A stretch of 64,000 nt of DNA from an uncultured Flavobacteriaceae bacterium (GTDB lineage Bacteria > Bacteroidota > Bacteroidia > Flavobacteriales > Flavobacteriaceae): positions 26,646 to 90,645 of the forward strand of contig CANMLX010000015.1 in assembly GCA_947498845.1 (NCBI GenBank), given 5' to 3'. The first letter of the stretch is position 1. Each line of letters begins with the position of its first letter. Shown piece after piece: positions 45,377 to 54,165 of this stretch. The translations under genes and the position numbers were made by a program. Below the pieces are notes generated by a model. It did no database searches. It was given only the letters and a program-made list of their open reading frames with translations, and was not told the origin of the DNA.

Positions 45377-45565
45377 TTAATGAAAACTTAAATTATTTAA
45401 CGTATAACCACAAACACCTAGACCTACAAGTAAATAGACTGCAGCTATGATGTAAAAAATTTTAGCTTTGTCTTTATTGTTTTTTGAACGTTCTTTAGAC
45501 CCCAAAACAGTAAAAATAATTGGTGGTCCAAACATGATTAAAATGATAAAAAATAATATGCTCAT
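45377..45565 (-). CDS. Small two-helix membrane protein, paralogue B
   Basis: 62 residues: FFIILIMFGPPIIFTVLG, a charged loop KERSKNNKDKAK, and IFYIIAAVYLLVGLGVCG. Same architecture and conserved C-terminal motif as the neighbour and as the small gene closing the radical SAM operon at 50131-50346. Confidence 0.65.
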   Translation of the reverse strand: MSILFFIILIMFGPPIIFTVLGSKERSKNNKDKAKIFYIIAAVYLLVGLGVCGYTLNNLSFH

Positions 45566-45875
45566 TATAACGGTGTTTAGTATTTAAAGGTACTATTTTT
45601 TAATTAACCTTTTAACCCAGATTATGCATTGGAACTTCGTTATGAAGCTTTGAGGCACAATAAACACTTATTTTTTCTTGATTTTAGTCCCGCATGCGAG
45701 AGTGAAATCAAAAAAAGCAGCGAAGCAGAAGTGTTTGCAGTAGCTTAGAGCTGTAATAGATTTCCCAATGCATAATCGAGACTTAAATGCTCCGAAGTTA
45801 GCCTCGAAATCAAAATGTTTTTTCAATGAATGCCTCGTAGGATTGCCCGAGGTAGTTTACTTTAAGACTGTGGTA
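45566..45875. repeat. Intergenic region with spaced inverted repeat and 45-bp repeat
   Basis: ATTATGCATTGG (45621-45632) is inverted as CCAATGCATAAT (45765-45776). From 45772 to 45816 there is a 45-bp stretch starting ATAATCGAGACTTAAATGCT that is about 75% identical to 44693-44737, upstream of lepA. No gene seen. Confidence 0.6.
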
Positions 45876-48800
45876 TTATTCTTTAATAAATTTTTCACTA
45901 ATAGTTCCTCTACTGGTTTGGATATGTATAAAATACATGCCTGTTTTTAAATTGAAAACTTCAAAAGATACCTTATTATCATTTATAAGTGATTTAGAGC
46001 TGATTATTTTTCCTGTTAAATCGGTAATAAATGTTTTAGCATTTCCTTGATTACTGTTAAAATTAAATAGGATATTGACATAATCCTTAGCAGGATTTGG
46101 ATATATGCTAATGCCTTTTTCTAATATTTCTTCATCATTAATATCAAGAGGTGAATCTACACGTTTAGATACTGCTTGCCAATTGCTGGGATCATTACCA
46201 AAACTGTTTTGATTAACTCTTTCTAAATAAGCATTAAAACCATCGGCTTCGACAGGCCAAGGCGTTTTGTCGTTATATGCTACCTCTTCAATAGTTATGT
46301 ATTCAAATTTAATATCTCCTTTTTTAGTATATTCGGGAGCAGCTTTTAATAGCTCAATAGTTTCTCCAGAGTTGCTTAGGCTACCATTCATATTAAAAAT
46401 TTGAGTATTGGTAGCTAATTCCTGATCTTCTATAAAATCATTAATATTCGCATCTTCCTCTATTATAAAAATGGTTTCATTGGGAGAGATGCTTATTCCT
46501 GTTGGGAAATCAAAGCCTATTCCTCCAACTTTCCAAGTGTTATTATTGTTATCGTTATCAAATAAATTAACGTTAGTATTAGTTATGTTTTTTAGTGCTA
46601 TAAATTCAGGTGTATCTCCAGTAGGGTTATAATTTATTTCTGAAATAACGATAGGCCCCACTCTAGGAAGGCTATTGGTGTTGCCCAGAGTTAAACTTTC
46701 CATGGCTACAAAAAACTCTTTTTGCTCGCTATTTGTATATCTTCCAAAACTAACACCATTTTCAATTTCACCAAACGATACTTGGGTTGCATAGCCTGTT
46801 AAATCGTTAGAAACATTTCCCGAATAAAGAACAACGTCTTCTCCATGAGAACTTAAAGAAAATTCGGAGCCAAATTCATTAGATGCATATTCCAATGAAC
46901 CATTATTGTAATGGCCTTCATTAAATACCAAATAACTATTTGCAGGGATTAATGTGTTTGGGGGAATTTGCCATCTTTTAGGGTTGTCAGTTTTGTCAGA
47001 TAGAAACCAATAACCAATATCAATCGCGCTAGCTGTAGGGTTATATAGTTCGATAGCGTCTACTTGAGGTTCGTCGGTATGAGACAGTATTTCAGTTATA
47101 ATTATAGGACCATACGAAACACCAGAATCATCAGCGTTGGGAGAACCATTAATAGTTGAAGAGGCTTTCCAATAATTATAATCAGCAGGATTTCCTGTAG
47201 GATTAATAGTTGTTGGCACTAGAGAGTTTCCTAAGCCATCTGGAGCCGTAGGCCAAGGCAATTCATCTTTGTATTCAAGTGAAAGCACTGTATTGCCTAT
47301 AGCATCTACCAATAATATTTCTTCTCCAGAATTTTTTAGACTCCCTTCATATGTAAAATTAGGATCAAAACCGTATCTATCATTAAAACTAGCCATGTCT
47401 GAGGCTAAAACAACAAAATCCCCAGGGTTTAATATGGTCGTTCCAAATTCAAAATCAATGCCTTCTTCGAAATATAACCCTGTAAGGTTTATAGCTTCAG
47501 TTCCCGTATTTTTAAATTCAATAAACTCAAATAATTCTTTGTCTCCATCATCTAAATCCAAAGGATTGTAATGAATTTCTGTAACTTTTAGGTGTTCAAA
47601 ATTATCATCTATTGTAATTCTTAAATCGATTAGGGAACTCCAATTTGCTCCATTTTTAATACGTGCTTTGATATTTGCAGAATAAGCAATTTGAATGGAT
47701 GCATCATTTAATATAGAAGCTGCATTAGAGGCTATATTTCCTCCAACTAATCTAGGGTCTGTTCCATTGGTAGTGTAATATATTGTTCCAGATGAGTTAG
47801 GGTTGTTAAAGTTAACCGAGGTGTTTGTAGCTAAATTAGCTTCTCCTCCTACTAAATCTGTACCGTTATTAGATAATACTGGTGGTAATAGACTTGTATA
47901 AATCCCTAAGTCTTTAAATTGTTGGATAACAACATTTGTTCTAAATGGCACAAAATCATTTAGAAGACTTGCGACATTATCCTCCCAATTTTGATGATTT
48001 TGCTCTTCAGCCCAATACGTTCCATCTCCCCATCTGGCAGCTTCTGCTATAACAGGAAGGTTTATTTGGTCTCTTTTTTCTTCAAACCTTTTGAGTACGT
48101 TAGCAACAGTAAGTACACCGTTATTTTCAAAATGGCGATAGGCTCTATCTGCAAATTTAACTCTATATTCAGCGTTATTCATTAATTCTTGATGAATAGC
48201 TACGGGGTTCATCGAAATAAAGTCGGATGAAAAACTTGTTACACTTAAAGGGTAGTCACCGTTAACTGCATACGAATACATACTTTTCTCCATATCGTGG
48301 ACTATCCACTTAAAACCATCTGGGTTTTCACGATTATAAATAGCTATAAAATTGTTAGGCTTTGTGCCTCCAAATTCTACAATAGGACCATCTTCACTCC
48401 CCGTATAAAAAGCTATTAATAAATAATCTATTAGATTATCAATATCAAGTAGTCGTTCTAAATTTTTATTACGAGACCCATCAGGGTTCATCCCTTGAAT
48501 ATCAAAATAATCTGTGTTAGAAGAAAGACCAGCTAGTACTTTGTTCCACATTCTTATGCCCGAATCTGTATTTCCTTCTTTAGCAACGACATTTAAATCA
48601 TTAGGGCCTAAAGGATCTCCATCAGGTTTTAGGATATCATAATCGTCTTTGTCTCCACCAAAATAAGTTTCAGAGAAATTTTCTTCAGCTCTTTCTTGTA
48701 TTTGATAAAGTCCCCAGTACATTCCATTTAGGTATAAATGACAGTATCTACTTTTTGTATAGGCATGTCCCATTTCTCCTTGTGTTTCTCTTGAGAAGAC

Positions 48801-49688
48801 TTCTTTAATAAAAGTTGTTAAACCTGGTCCTTCAAAAGAGTTCCATGATTGGTTTTGAGCGCATCTAAAATCAATTTTGTCGAATGTGTCTGTGCCTTCA
48901 TCTCCAAAAACAGGAAATACCAATTTTGAGTCACCATATTTTTTTTTGAATAGTAAACGCATAGAATGTTTTGGGTTCCCAGGAACACGACTAAACCGAC
49001 CTCTAATTCTAAGCCCTGCATCAACTTGAAAATTAGTGTTATTTTTAGAATTAATCATTTCTACAGAAACGGGGCGCTCCCAATCGCTACCTTTATTTGC
49101 TGCATTAACATAAATACCATTGTCTTCATCAAACATATCGTCATTATTAAATACTAATGAGTAGGTAGGAATATCTAATAACGCATCATCAATTAAGTTG
49201 GAATACCTCGGGTCTTCTGTTGTGAATGTAGACATTTCATAATCAATATCTTGTCTTGTTCCAAAGCCAGTCCAGCCAGCAGTGTTATTATATTCTTCTG
49301 GCCAAATTCCTGTTGGGTTTGTTTGCGAAATAACGTTATCTTTAAAGATATAAGTATGCGTAGTTGTTTTACTAGGGCTGTAGTTGTCTGCAGTAGCAAT
49401 AGCTCTTACATGAACTCCTGGTGTTATGCCGCCTCTATTTAACAAGCTAGTAGGGTCTATTGTTATTTCTGCTGGACTATCTACCGTAATACTATTTGAA
49501 GAATTTTTAGGATCACTCCCATCAAGTGTGTATACTATTCTTGCTCCATTTAGATTTGAACTAATTGTTAATGTAAACGCATTGTCGTAAAAGCCTCTTG
49601 TGTGCGAAAATGTAGGTTCTCCTATAAAGGTTTGCGAATAAATAATTGCTGGGACTATTAAAAATATAATTAAAAGAGATCTTAACAT
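45876..49688 (-). CDS. Secreted CotH-kinase/lamin-tail protein with T9SS sorting tail
   Basis: 1270 residues. Signal peptide about 1-19 (IYSQ). A chitobiase-like beta-sandwich (VYTLDGSDPKNSSN) at about 25-110 is followed by a CotH-type kinase domain at about 190-570, with YWGLYQIQER near 325 and WIVHDMEKSMYSY near 460. A second beta-sandwich (IYYTTNGTDPR) near 640 is followed by three lamin-tail domains from about 696, 859 and 1011 (TEIHYNPL, TEILSHTDEP, SEINYNP). The last 80 residues (ISIYPNPAKDYVNI, then KFIKE) are a type A T9SS sorting domain. CotH domains phosphorylate proteins in Bacillus spores; the target here is unknown. Confidence 0.88.
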   Translation of the reverse strand: MLRSLLIIFLIVPAIIYSQTFIGEPTFSHTRGFYDNAFTLTISSNLNGARIVYTLDGSDPKNSSNSITVDSPAEITIDPTSLLNRGGITPGVHVRAIATADNYSPSKTTTHTYIFKDNVISQTNPTGIWPEEYNNTAGWTGFGTRQDIDYEMSTFTTEDPRYSNLIDDALLDIPTYSLVFNNDDMFDEDNGIYVNAANKGSDWERPVSVEMINSKNNTNFQVDAGLRIRGRFSRVPGNPKHSMRLLFKKKYGDSKLVFPVFGDEGTDTFDKIDFRCAQNQSWNSFEGPGLTTFIKEVFSRETQGEMGHAYTKSRYCHLYLNGMYWGLYQIQERAEENFSETYFGGDKDDYDILKPDGDPLGPNDLNVVAKEGNTDSGIRMWNKVLAGLSSNTDYFDIQGMNPDGSRNKNLERLLDIDNLIDYLLIAFYTGSEDGPIVEFGGTKPNNFIAIYNRENPDGFKWIVHDMEKSMYSYAVNGDYPLSVTSFSSDFISMNPVAIHQELMNNAEYRVKFADRAYRHFENNGVLTVANVLKRFEEKRDQINLPVIAEAARWGDGTYWAEEQNHQNWEDNVASLLNDFVPFRTNVVIQQFKDLGIYTSLLPPVLSNNGTDLVGGEANLATNTSVNFNNPNSSGTIYYTTNGTDPRLVGGNIASNAASILNDASIQIAYSANIKARIKNGANWSSLIDLRITIDDNFEHLKVTEIHYNPLDLDDGDKELFEFIEFKNTGTEAINLTGLYFEEGIDFEFGTTILNPGDFVVLASDMASFNDRYGFDPNFTYEGSLKNSGEEILLVDAIGNTVLSLEYKDELPWPTAPDGLGNSLVPTTINPTGNPADYNYWKASSTINGSPNADDSGVSYGPIIITEILSHTDEPQVDAIELYNPTASAIDIGYWFLSDKTDNPKRWQIPPNTLIPANSYLVFNEGHYNNGSLEYASNEFGSEFSLSSHGEDVVLYSGNVSNDLTGYATQVSFGEIENGVSFGRYTNSEQKEFFVAMESLTLGNTNSLPRVGPIVISEINYNPTGDTPEFIALKNITNTNVNLFDNDNNNNTWKVGGIGFDFPTGISISPNETIFIIEEDANINDFIEDQELATNTQIFNMNGSLSNSGETIELLKAAPEYTKKGDIKFEYITIEEVAYNDKTPWPVEADGFNAYLERVNQNSFGNDPSNWQAVSKRVDSPLDINDEEILEKGISIYPNPAKDYVNILFNFNSNQGNAKTFITDLTGKIISSKSLINDNKVSFEVFNLKTGMYFIHIQTSRGTISEKFIKE

Positions 49689-50130
49689 GTTTAATGTGCT
49701 TATTTTCAGGGAATATAGGTTTTTTATTTTAAACCTGAATTATAGATTATAGAAATGATCTACTGCAAAAGACTAACACAACTGTATGTTTTATTTTGCA
49801 CCATTAAAACATACGAATTTCGTACAAATAACTGTATTTATTTTCTTTCTAATCTATTTGTTGGTTATTTTGCGTTACAGAAATACAGTTTTTGGTCATC
49901 TAAATGCACAACGGGTTAGAATACTTAAGTAAGATAAATATCTAGCACAGATAGATTATACCAATTCTACTACAAAATGCAACATATAATTGGTTTCTTT
50001 TACATGATTTCTGCGTTACAAAAATAAACCATAAACTAAGGCTATGCTTGATTTTTTAGCCTTGAACTCCTATAAAATAATTCAAATTATTTATATCGCA
50101 TTTCATAGTAGAATTGGTATTACATCTATA
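49689..50130. other. Intergenic region holding a MITE-like element
   Basis: 442 bp between two minus-strand genes. Most of the second half is the inverted-repeat element at 49958-50120. Nothing recognised in 49689-49957. Confidence 0.7.
49958..50120. mobile_element. MITE-like element, 163 bp, 23-bp terminal inverted repeats
   Basis: Left end 49958-49980 begins ATACCAATTCTACTACAAAA; right end 50098-50120 ends TAGTAGAATTGGTAT. The 23-bp arms match at 21 positions in inverted orientation. The 117-bp interior has no reading frame of note. It sits 10 bp beyond the stop of the small membrane gene, typical for a non-autonomous element. Confidence 0.55.
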
Positions 50131-50346
50131 TTAAAAAACGCCACTACAAACACCTAATCCAATTAAAGCGTAAACAGCAGCTATGATAAATAATATTTTA
50201 GATACTTTTTTATTTTTCTTTCTAAAATACAATCCAATTAATGCCAAAATTATAGGTACGCCATAAGCTAAGAAGATAAGAAATAATACAACCCAGATTA
50301 AACCATCATCACCATGAGGAGGTCTGTTGATCAAGTATATTATCAT
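50131..50346 (-). CDS. Small two-helix membrane protein, third gene of the radical SAM operon
   Basis: 71 residues: IWVVLFLIFLAYGVPIILALIG, basic turn FRKKNKKVSK, and ILFIIAAVYALIGLGVCSG, the same design as 45164-45364 and 45377-45565. Its ATG overlaps the TGA of the radical SAM gene (ATGA at 50343-50346), so it is translationally coupled to it. Function unknown; coupling implies a shared membrane task. Confidence 0.7.
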   Translation of the reverse strand: MIIYLINRPPHGDDGLIWVVLFLIFLAYGVPIILALIGLYFRKKNKKVSKILFIIAAVYALIGLGVCSGVF

Positions 50347-51737
50347 GATAGTTCGTTTCTTAGTTTTTCTAAGTGTTCCTTTTTATCATCACGGTAAAAC
50401 AGATTCATAGTTTCAAAAGGAATGATTTTATTGTCTTTATCCACTATATGAACACATGATTTTTTTATAGCACGTACATCAAAGTTATAGGCATCTATAA
50501 ATTGCATTATAATAATACGAAATAAATTGTCGTAACCCAAGTTAGGGGCGTCTATATTAGGTAGACAGCACATAATGCTTTTTAAGTTTTCTTCGGCAAC
50601 TTCTACGGAGTTTCCTGTGCTAAATAATTCAATCATTTTTCCATGAAGGTTTTCGTCCTGCTCATAAATAATAGTGTTTTTACTGTTATCTAATAAATCG
50701 TTAGGGTTGATATAGCGTGTTAATGGAAATACTTCGTTATCTAACTTAAGAGCATAGCCCATGACTAAAGCGTCTGGATTACAGGGGACAGGCAGTAAAT
50801 CGTCTGGATTAAATATAGTGGTTTGTTCTAATATTTTTCTACGTACTTCGGTAAGCGTCATTCTATCGGTTGCTGGATTAAAATTATCCAGTCGTCCTGC
50901 TATTTGTGTAGGTTGAAAAGTAACACCACGAACACATTTTTGCTGTAAGGCATACTCTATTATTTTACCAATCTCATGATCGTTTAAGCCTTTTTGTAGT
51001 GTAACAACTAATGTTGTTGAAAGATTAAGTTTGTTAAGATTATCTAAAGCCTGTTTTCTTATATCATTTAAATGGGCGCCTCTTAATTCTTGTAGGGTAG
51101 TGTTTTCAAAAGAATCGAATTGTAAATAGATTTCAAAATCGGGAGCATATGTTTTTAACTTTTCAGCAAAGGCAAAATCTTTAGCTATTTTAATACCATT
51201 GGTATTTAGCATTAAATGCCTAATAGGAAGCGATTTCGCATAATCCATAATCTCCCAAAATTGAGGATGAATAGTGGGCTCACCTCCCGAAATTTGTACC
51301 ACATCGGGTTCCTTTTCGTTTTTAACTATAGTGTCCAGCATGGTTTTTACTTCTTGTAGTGTACGGTGTCTTCCGTAAGTTGGAGAAGAACCCGCATAAC
51401 AGGTAGGGCAGGTTAGGTTGCATCTATCGGTCACTTCAATAACTGTTAAACAGGAATGCTGCTCATGGTCTGGGCATAAGCCACAATCGTAAGGGCAACC
51501 ATAGTCTGTTTTTGTATTAAAAGTGTATGGTGTTTCGCTGGGTTTATTATAGTTTCTAATGTTTTTATAATAGTCTATATCATCTGCAATTAATACTTTA
51601 GAATTACCGTGTTCTTTACAACGTTTTAGCATGTATACCTTGTCGTTTTCAAATACAATTTTGGCATCAATCCGTTTTAAACATTCAGGACAAAGGCTTA
51701 AGGTAAAGTCATAGTACGTATATTTTCTAACGGGCAT
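50343..51737 (-). CDS. Radical SAM protein of the tetraether-synthase (Tes)-like type
   Basis: 464 residues from ATG 51737 (an upstream ATG at 51788 would overlap the previous gene by 62 bp and adds no conserved sequence). Cys16-x-x-Cys19 and Cys40 in KRCKEHG precede CPYDCGLCPDHEQHSC (Cys81, 85, 88, 96) and the radical SAM motif Cys106-x3-Cys110-x2-Cys113 in TDRCNLTCPTCYAGSS; GGEPT is at 151-155. This extra-cysteine layout is that of archaeal Tes, which joins isoprenoid lipid tails, and its bacterial relatives. No TM helices. Here it follows an Lgt-like gene, which favours a lipid or lipid-linked substrate. Confidence 0.8.
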   Translation of the reverse strand: MPVRKYTYYDFTLSLCPECLKRIDAKIVFENDKVYMLKRCKEHGNSKVLIADDIDYYKNIRNYNKPSETPYTFNTKTDYGCPYDCGLCPDHEQHSCLTVIEVTDRCNLTCPTCYAGSSPTYGRHRTLQEVKTMLDTIVKNEKEPDVVQISGGEPTIHPQFWEIMDYAKSLPIRHLMLNTNGIKIAKDFAFAEKLKTYAPDFEIYLQFDSFENTTLQELRGAHLNDIRKQALDNLNKLNLSTTLVVTLQKGLNDHEIGKIIEYALQQKCVRGVTFQPTQIAGRLDNFNPATDRMTLTEVRRKILEQTTIFNPDDLLPVPCNPDALVMGYALKLDNEVFPLTRYINPNDLLDNSKNTIIYEQDENLHGKMIELFSTGNSVEVAEENLKSIMCCLPNIDAPNLGYDNLFRIIIMQFIDAYNFDVRAIKKSCVHIVDKDNKIIPFETMNLFYRDDKKEHLEKLRNELS

Positions 51738-52470
51738 AAGTAATGGTTTGAAAGATGAATTTTGAATAAAATAACCAACAAAGTACACATAATAGTTGAA
51801 TACTACTTAGCCCTAAGGTGTAAAACACATTAGGTTTAATAAATTCTATACAAAAACGAAATCCAAAATACCCCAACATAAACCATTTAAAGAGGTCGCC
51901 GTTTTTTTGAGTAACATGTTCTTTGGTGTATTTTAAAATGATAAATAGCAAGATGAGAAAAACCAATTCGTAAAGTGAGGTAGGGTGACGCATAATGCCA
52001 TCTCCTAAATCCATGCCTAATAAAGACGTCGTTTCGCTACCATAGGTAAATTCGTTTATTCCTGATAAAAAACAACCTATTCTACCAATAAAAATGCCCA
52101 AAATAATGGGGAATACAAATAGATCGCCCGAAGATTGTGTTTCGCTAATGCGTTTTTTTGCTATTTCAACACCAAGAAGTCCTCCAAATAGGCCACCCAT
52201 TATGGTTTTGGTATTGAGTAACTGGATGATGTTATTTTGTGTAAACGCGATAACTGGATTTTCTAAAAACCCAACCAAACGAGACCCTACCAGAGCACCA
52301 ATAGCCGCACCTAAAATTATGGATAATCTGTTACTTGACGATATAGCGTCTTTAGATTTTCGTCTTAAAAAAAGATAATACCTAAAGGCGATAAAAAATG
52401 CTAAGTATTCTAGAATAAGGTGAACATTTATTTGGTAGCCAAAAAGTATAGGTTCAAAAGGGATTTTCAA
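51727..52470 (-). CDS. Divergent prolipoprotein diacylglyceryl transferase (Lgt)-like protein
   Basis: 247 residues with about 7 membrane helices in the Lgt arrangement. GRIGCFLSGINEFTYG corresponds to the Lgt signature GRxGNFxNGExxG, keeping the Arg but replacing both Asn (Cys and Ser) and shifting the Glu by two. RHPTSLYELVF matches the Lgt RHPSQLYE segment. Normal Lgt moves diacylglycerol from phosphatidylglycerol to lipoprotein cysteines. The changed signature and the Tes-like radical SAM partner (11 bp overlap) suggest another acceptor or a lipid-transfer step. Confidence 0.75.
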   Translation of the reverse strand: MKIPFEPILFGYQINVHLILEYLAFFIAFRYYLFLRRKSKDAISSSNRLSIILGAAIGALVGSRLVGFLENPVIAFTQNNIIQLLNTKTIMGGLFGGLLGVEIAKKRISETQSSGDLFVFPIILGIFIGRIGCFLSGINEFTYGSETTSLLGMDLGDGIMRHPTSLYELVFLILLFIILKYTKEHVTQKNGDLFKWFMLGYFGFRFCIEFIKPNVFYTLGLSSIQLLCVLCWLFYSKFIFQTITYAR

Positions 52471-52506
52471 TAATTTATTTTTTATAAATATAGTAAGTTT
52501 TTACAG

Positions 52507-52514
52507 TACATTTG
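52507..52514 (+). promoter_or_regulatory. Promoter -7 element upstream of the T9SS cargo gene
   Basis: TACATTTG matches TAnnTTTG, 23 bp before the ATG at 52538. No strong -33 seen. Confidence 0.5.
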
Positions 52515-52537
52515 CAGTGAGATAAAATTCTAAAAAA

Positions 52538-53656
52538 ATGAAACTCCTAACCCTAACCGTATCATTTTTTTTAGGACTGTGTTGTACATATGCCCAAATA
52601 AACGCAGCTAAAGAAAAATTTGCATTACCCAGCAGTTTAAGTGAAAGCTCTGGCGTTATTTTTTTTAATAATAAGCTTATTACACACAATGATTCTGGTG
52701 GAGAAAATAAGTTGTATGAGCTAGATACGATATCTGGTACAATAACCAGAGAAGTCACCATATCTAATGCGGTGAATACAGATTGGGAAGATATAGCACA
52801 AGACGAAACAAGCATTTATATTGGTGATATAGGTAATAATTCTGGAGACCGAACGGATTTAAAAATCTATAAAGTGAGTAAAAATGACTTTATAAATTCA
52901 TCTTCTGTAATGGCAGAAACTATAGGGTTTAGCTATGCAGATCAAATAAGTTTTACTACAAACCCTAACAATACACCATGGGATGCAGAGGCACTTGTTT
53001 CTTTTGATGCTAATAATCTCATGCTTTTTAGTAAAAACTGGGTAGATGGTACTACCAAAGGGTATTTAATACCAAAAACTTCTGGAAATTATAGTGTGAG
53101 TGCATTACATTCGACTTTAACTAGTGAAGGTTTAATTACAGGAGCAACCTATAACGCAACTACAGGAAAGTTATATATGGTTGGTTATAGCTCCATTTTA
53201 CAGCCATTTGTTTGGGTGTGTGAAAATTTTAGTGGCAATGCTGTTTTTTCGGGAACAAACACAAAAACCAATTTATCGCAGTTTGCTTTTGAGCAAGCTG
53301 AAGCGATAACTCATGTTGACAATAATCGCTATTTTATAACTTCGGAATCTTTTACAGCTTCTATAATTTCAGATTATGCTAAAGCAATGGTGTTTTCTAC
53401 TAATGATGTGGTATTATCGTTAAACAAAAGCATGTTTAATAGTACTGTTAAAATATATCCTAATCCAGTTAGAAGCTTTTTTCAAATTGATAGTGACGCT
53501 ATACAACAAGTAGAAATTTTCGATGCTAAACAAGTTCTATTGTTTAGAGGAAACACAAATAGAATAGATATGAGTGCCTTTAATCAAGGGATTTACTTTG
53601 TAAACATAACATTTGCAAATTCATATACCATTGTTAAAAAAATAGTGAAGCGCTAA
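52538..53656 (+). CDS. Secreted beta-propeller-like protein with T9SS sorting tail
   Basis: 372 residues. A signal peptide (about 1-20, ending CTYAQ) is followed by a repeat-rich beta domain with recurring blades (LYELDTISGTI, IYIGDIGNNSGDRTDLKIYKV, LMLFSKNWVDG, KLYMVGYSS) that looks like a propeller. DWEDIAQDETSIYIGDIGNNSGD is its most striking acidic segment. The C-terminal 80 residues (VKIYPNPVRSFFQI through IVKKIVKR) are a type A sorting domain. Secreted and surface-attached; activity unknown. Confidence 0.8.
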   Translation: MKLLTLTVSFFLGLCCTYAQINAAKEKFALPSSLSESSGVIFFNNKLITHNDSGGENKLYELDTISGTITREVTISNAVNTDWEDIAQDETSIYIGDIGNNSGDRTDLKIYKVSKNDFINSSSVMAETIGFSYADQISFTTNPNNTPWDAEALVSFDANNLMLFSKNWVDGTTKGYLIPKTSGNYSVSALHSTLTSEGLITGATYNATTGKLYMVGYSSILQPFVWVCENFSGNAVFSGTNTKTNLSQFAFEQAEAITHVDNNRYFITSESFTASIISDYAKAMVFSTNDVVLSLNKSMFNSTVKIYPNPVRSFFQIDSDAIQQVEIFDAKQVLLFRGNTNRIDMSAFNQGIYFVNITFANSYTIVKKIVKR

Positions 53657-53936
53657 GGTTATATCAATTGTAAAATCTTATAATATTTCTTTAATTAAGG
53701 TGAGTTCGACATTAAGATTACTGACAATAAGAATCTTACGATTTAACTCAATAAAATCGTTGTCATTCAGGCATTATCAAAAACAAAATATATTTTGTTG
53801 AAGATACAAAGCGAAGCTTTTGAGGAAGAATCTACTCTAAATGAGATTTCTCGTCGCTCGTTCCTCTCTCTGTCGAAAATTTTTTTAATTCTAAAATATG
53901 ATATTTCAATTGTTTATAATTACAAACAATCTCTCA

Positions 53937-53952
53937 TTACGGGAAACCGTAA
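53937..53952. promoter_or_regulatory. Palindrome TTACGG-GAAA-CCGTAA
   Basis: A perfect 6-bp inverted repeat around GAAA, sharing the TACGGGAAAC core of the 39213 motif, 213 bp before the GH86-like start. Confidence 0.45.
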
Positions 53953-54019
53953 AGATTTTTTTAAAAAACAATCTATATTTGCTTCGTGTAAATAAAGAAA
54001 CCCATCAAGATTTAAAAAA

Positions 54020-54058
54020 TTAGGGTTTCCCCATACAAAAAGTAAGGCAAACCCCTTG
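54020..54058. promoter_or_regulatory. Facing pair of 16-bp motifs
   Basis: TTAGGGTTTCCCCATA (54020-54035, motif on the minus strand) and TAAGGCAAACCCCTTG (54043-54058, plus strand), starts 23 bp apart, 108 bp before the GH86-like start at 54166. Confidence 0.45.
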
Positions 54059-54165
54059 CGATAGATAAAATCATTAAATTATTTTTGATGACTATTCATT
54101 AAGGATAGAGTTAAGGCCTTAAAAGCCAAAATATGTGTTTATTGTTAAATTTTAAAACCTCTTTT

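Larger units (their letters stand above)
53657..54165. other. Intergenic region upstream of the GH86-like gene
   Basis: 509 bp with no gene. It holds three motif copies: a TTACGGGAAACCGTAA palindrome (53937-53952) and a facing pair (54020-54058). The frame at 53795-53995 has no resemblance to any protein and is rejected. Confidence 0.7.

Noticed and set aside
53795..53995. 66-codon frame upstream of the GH86-like gene
   Set aside because: No conserved start, no signal, no resemblance; it overlaps the palindromic motif.
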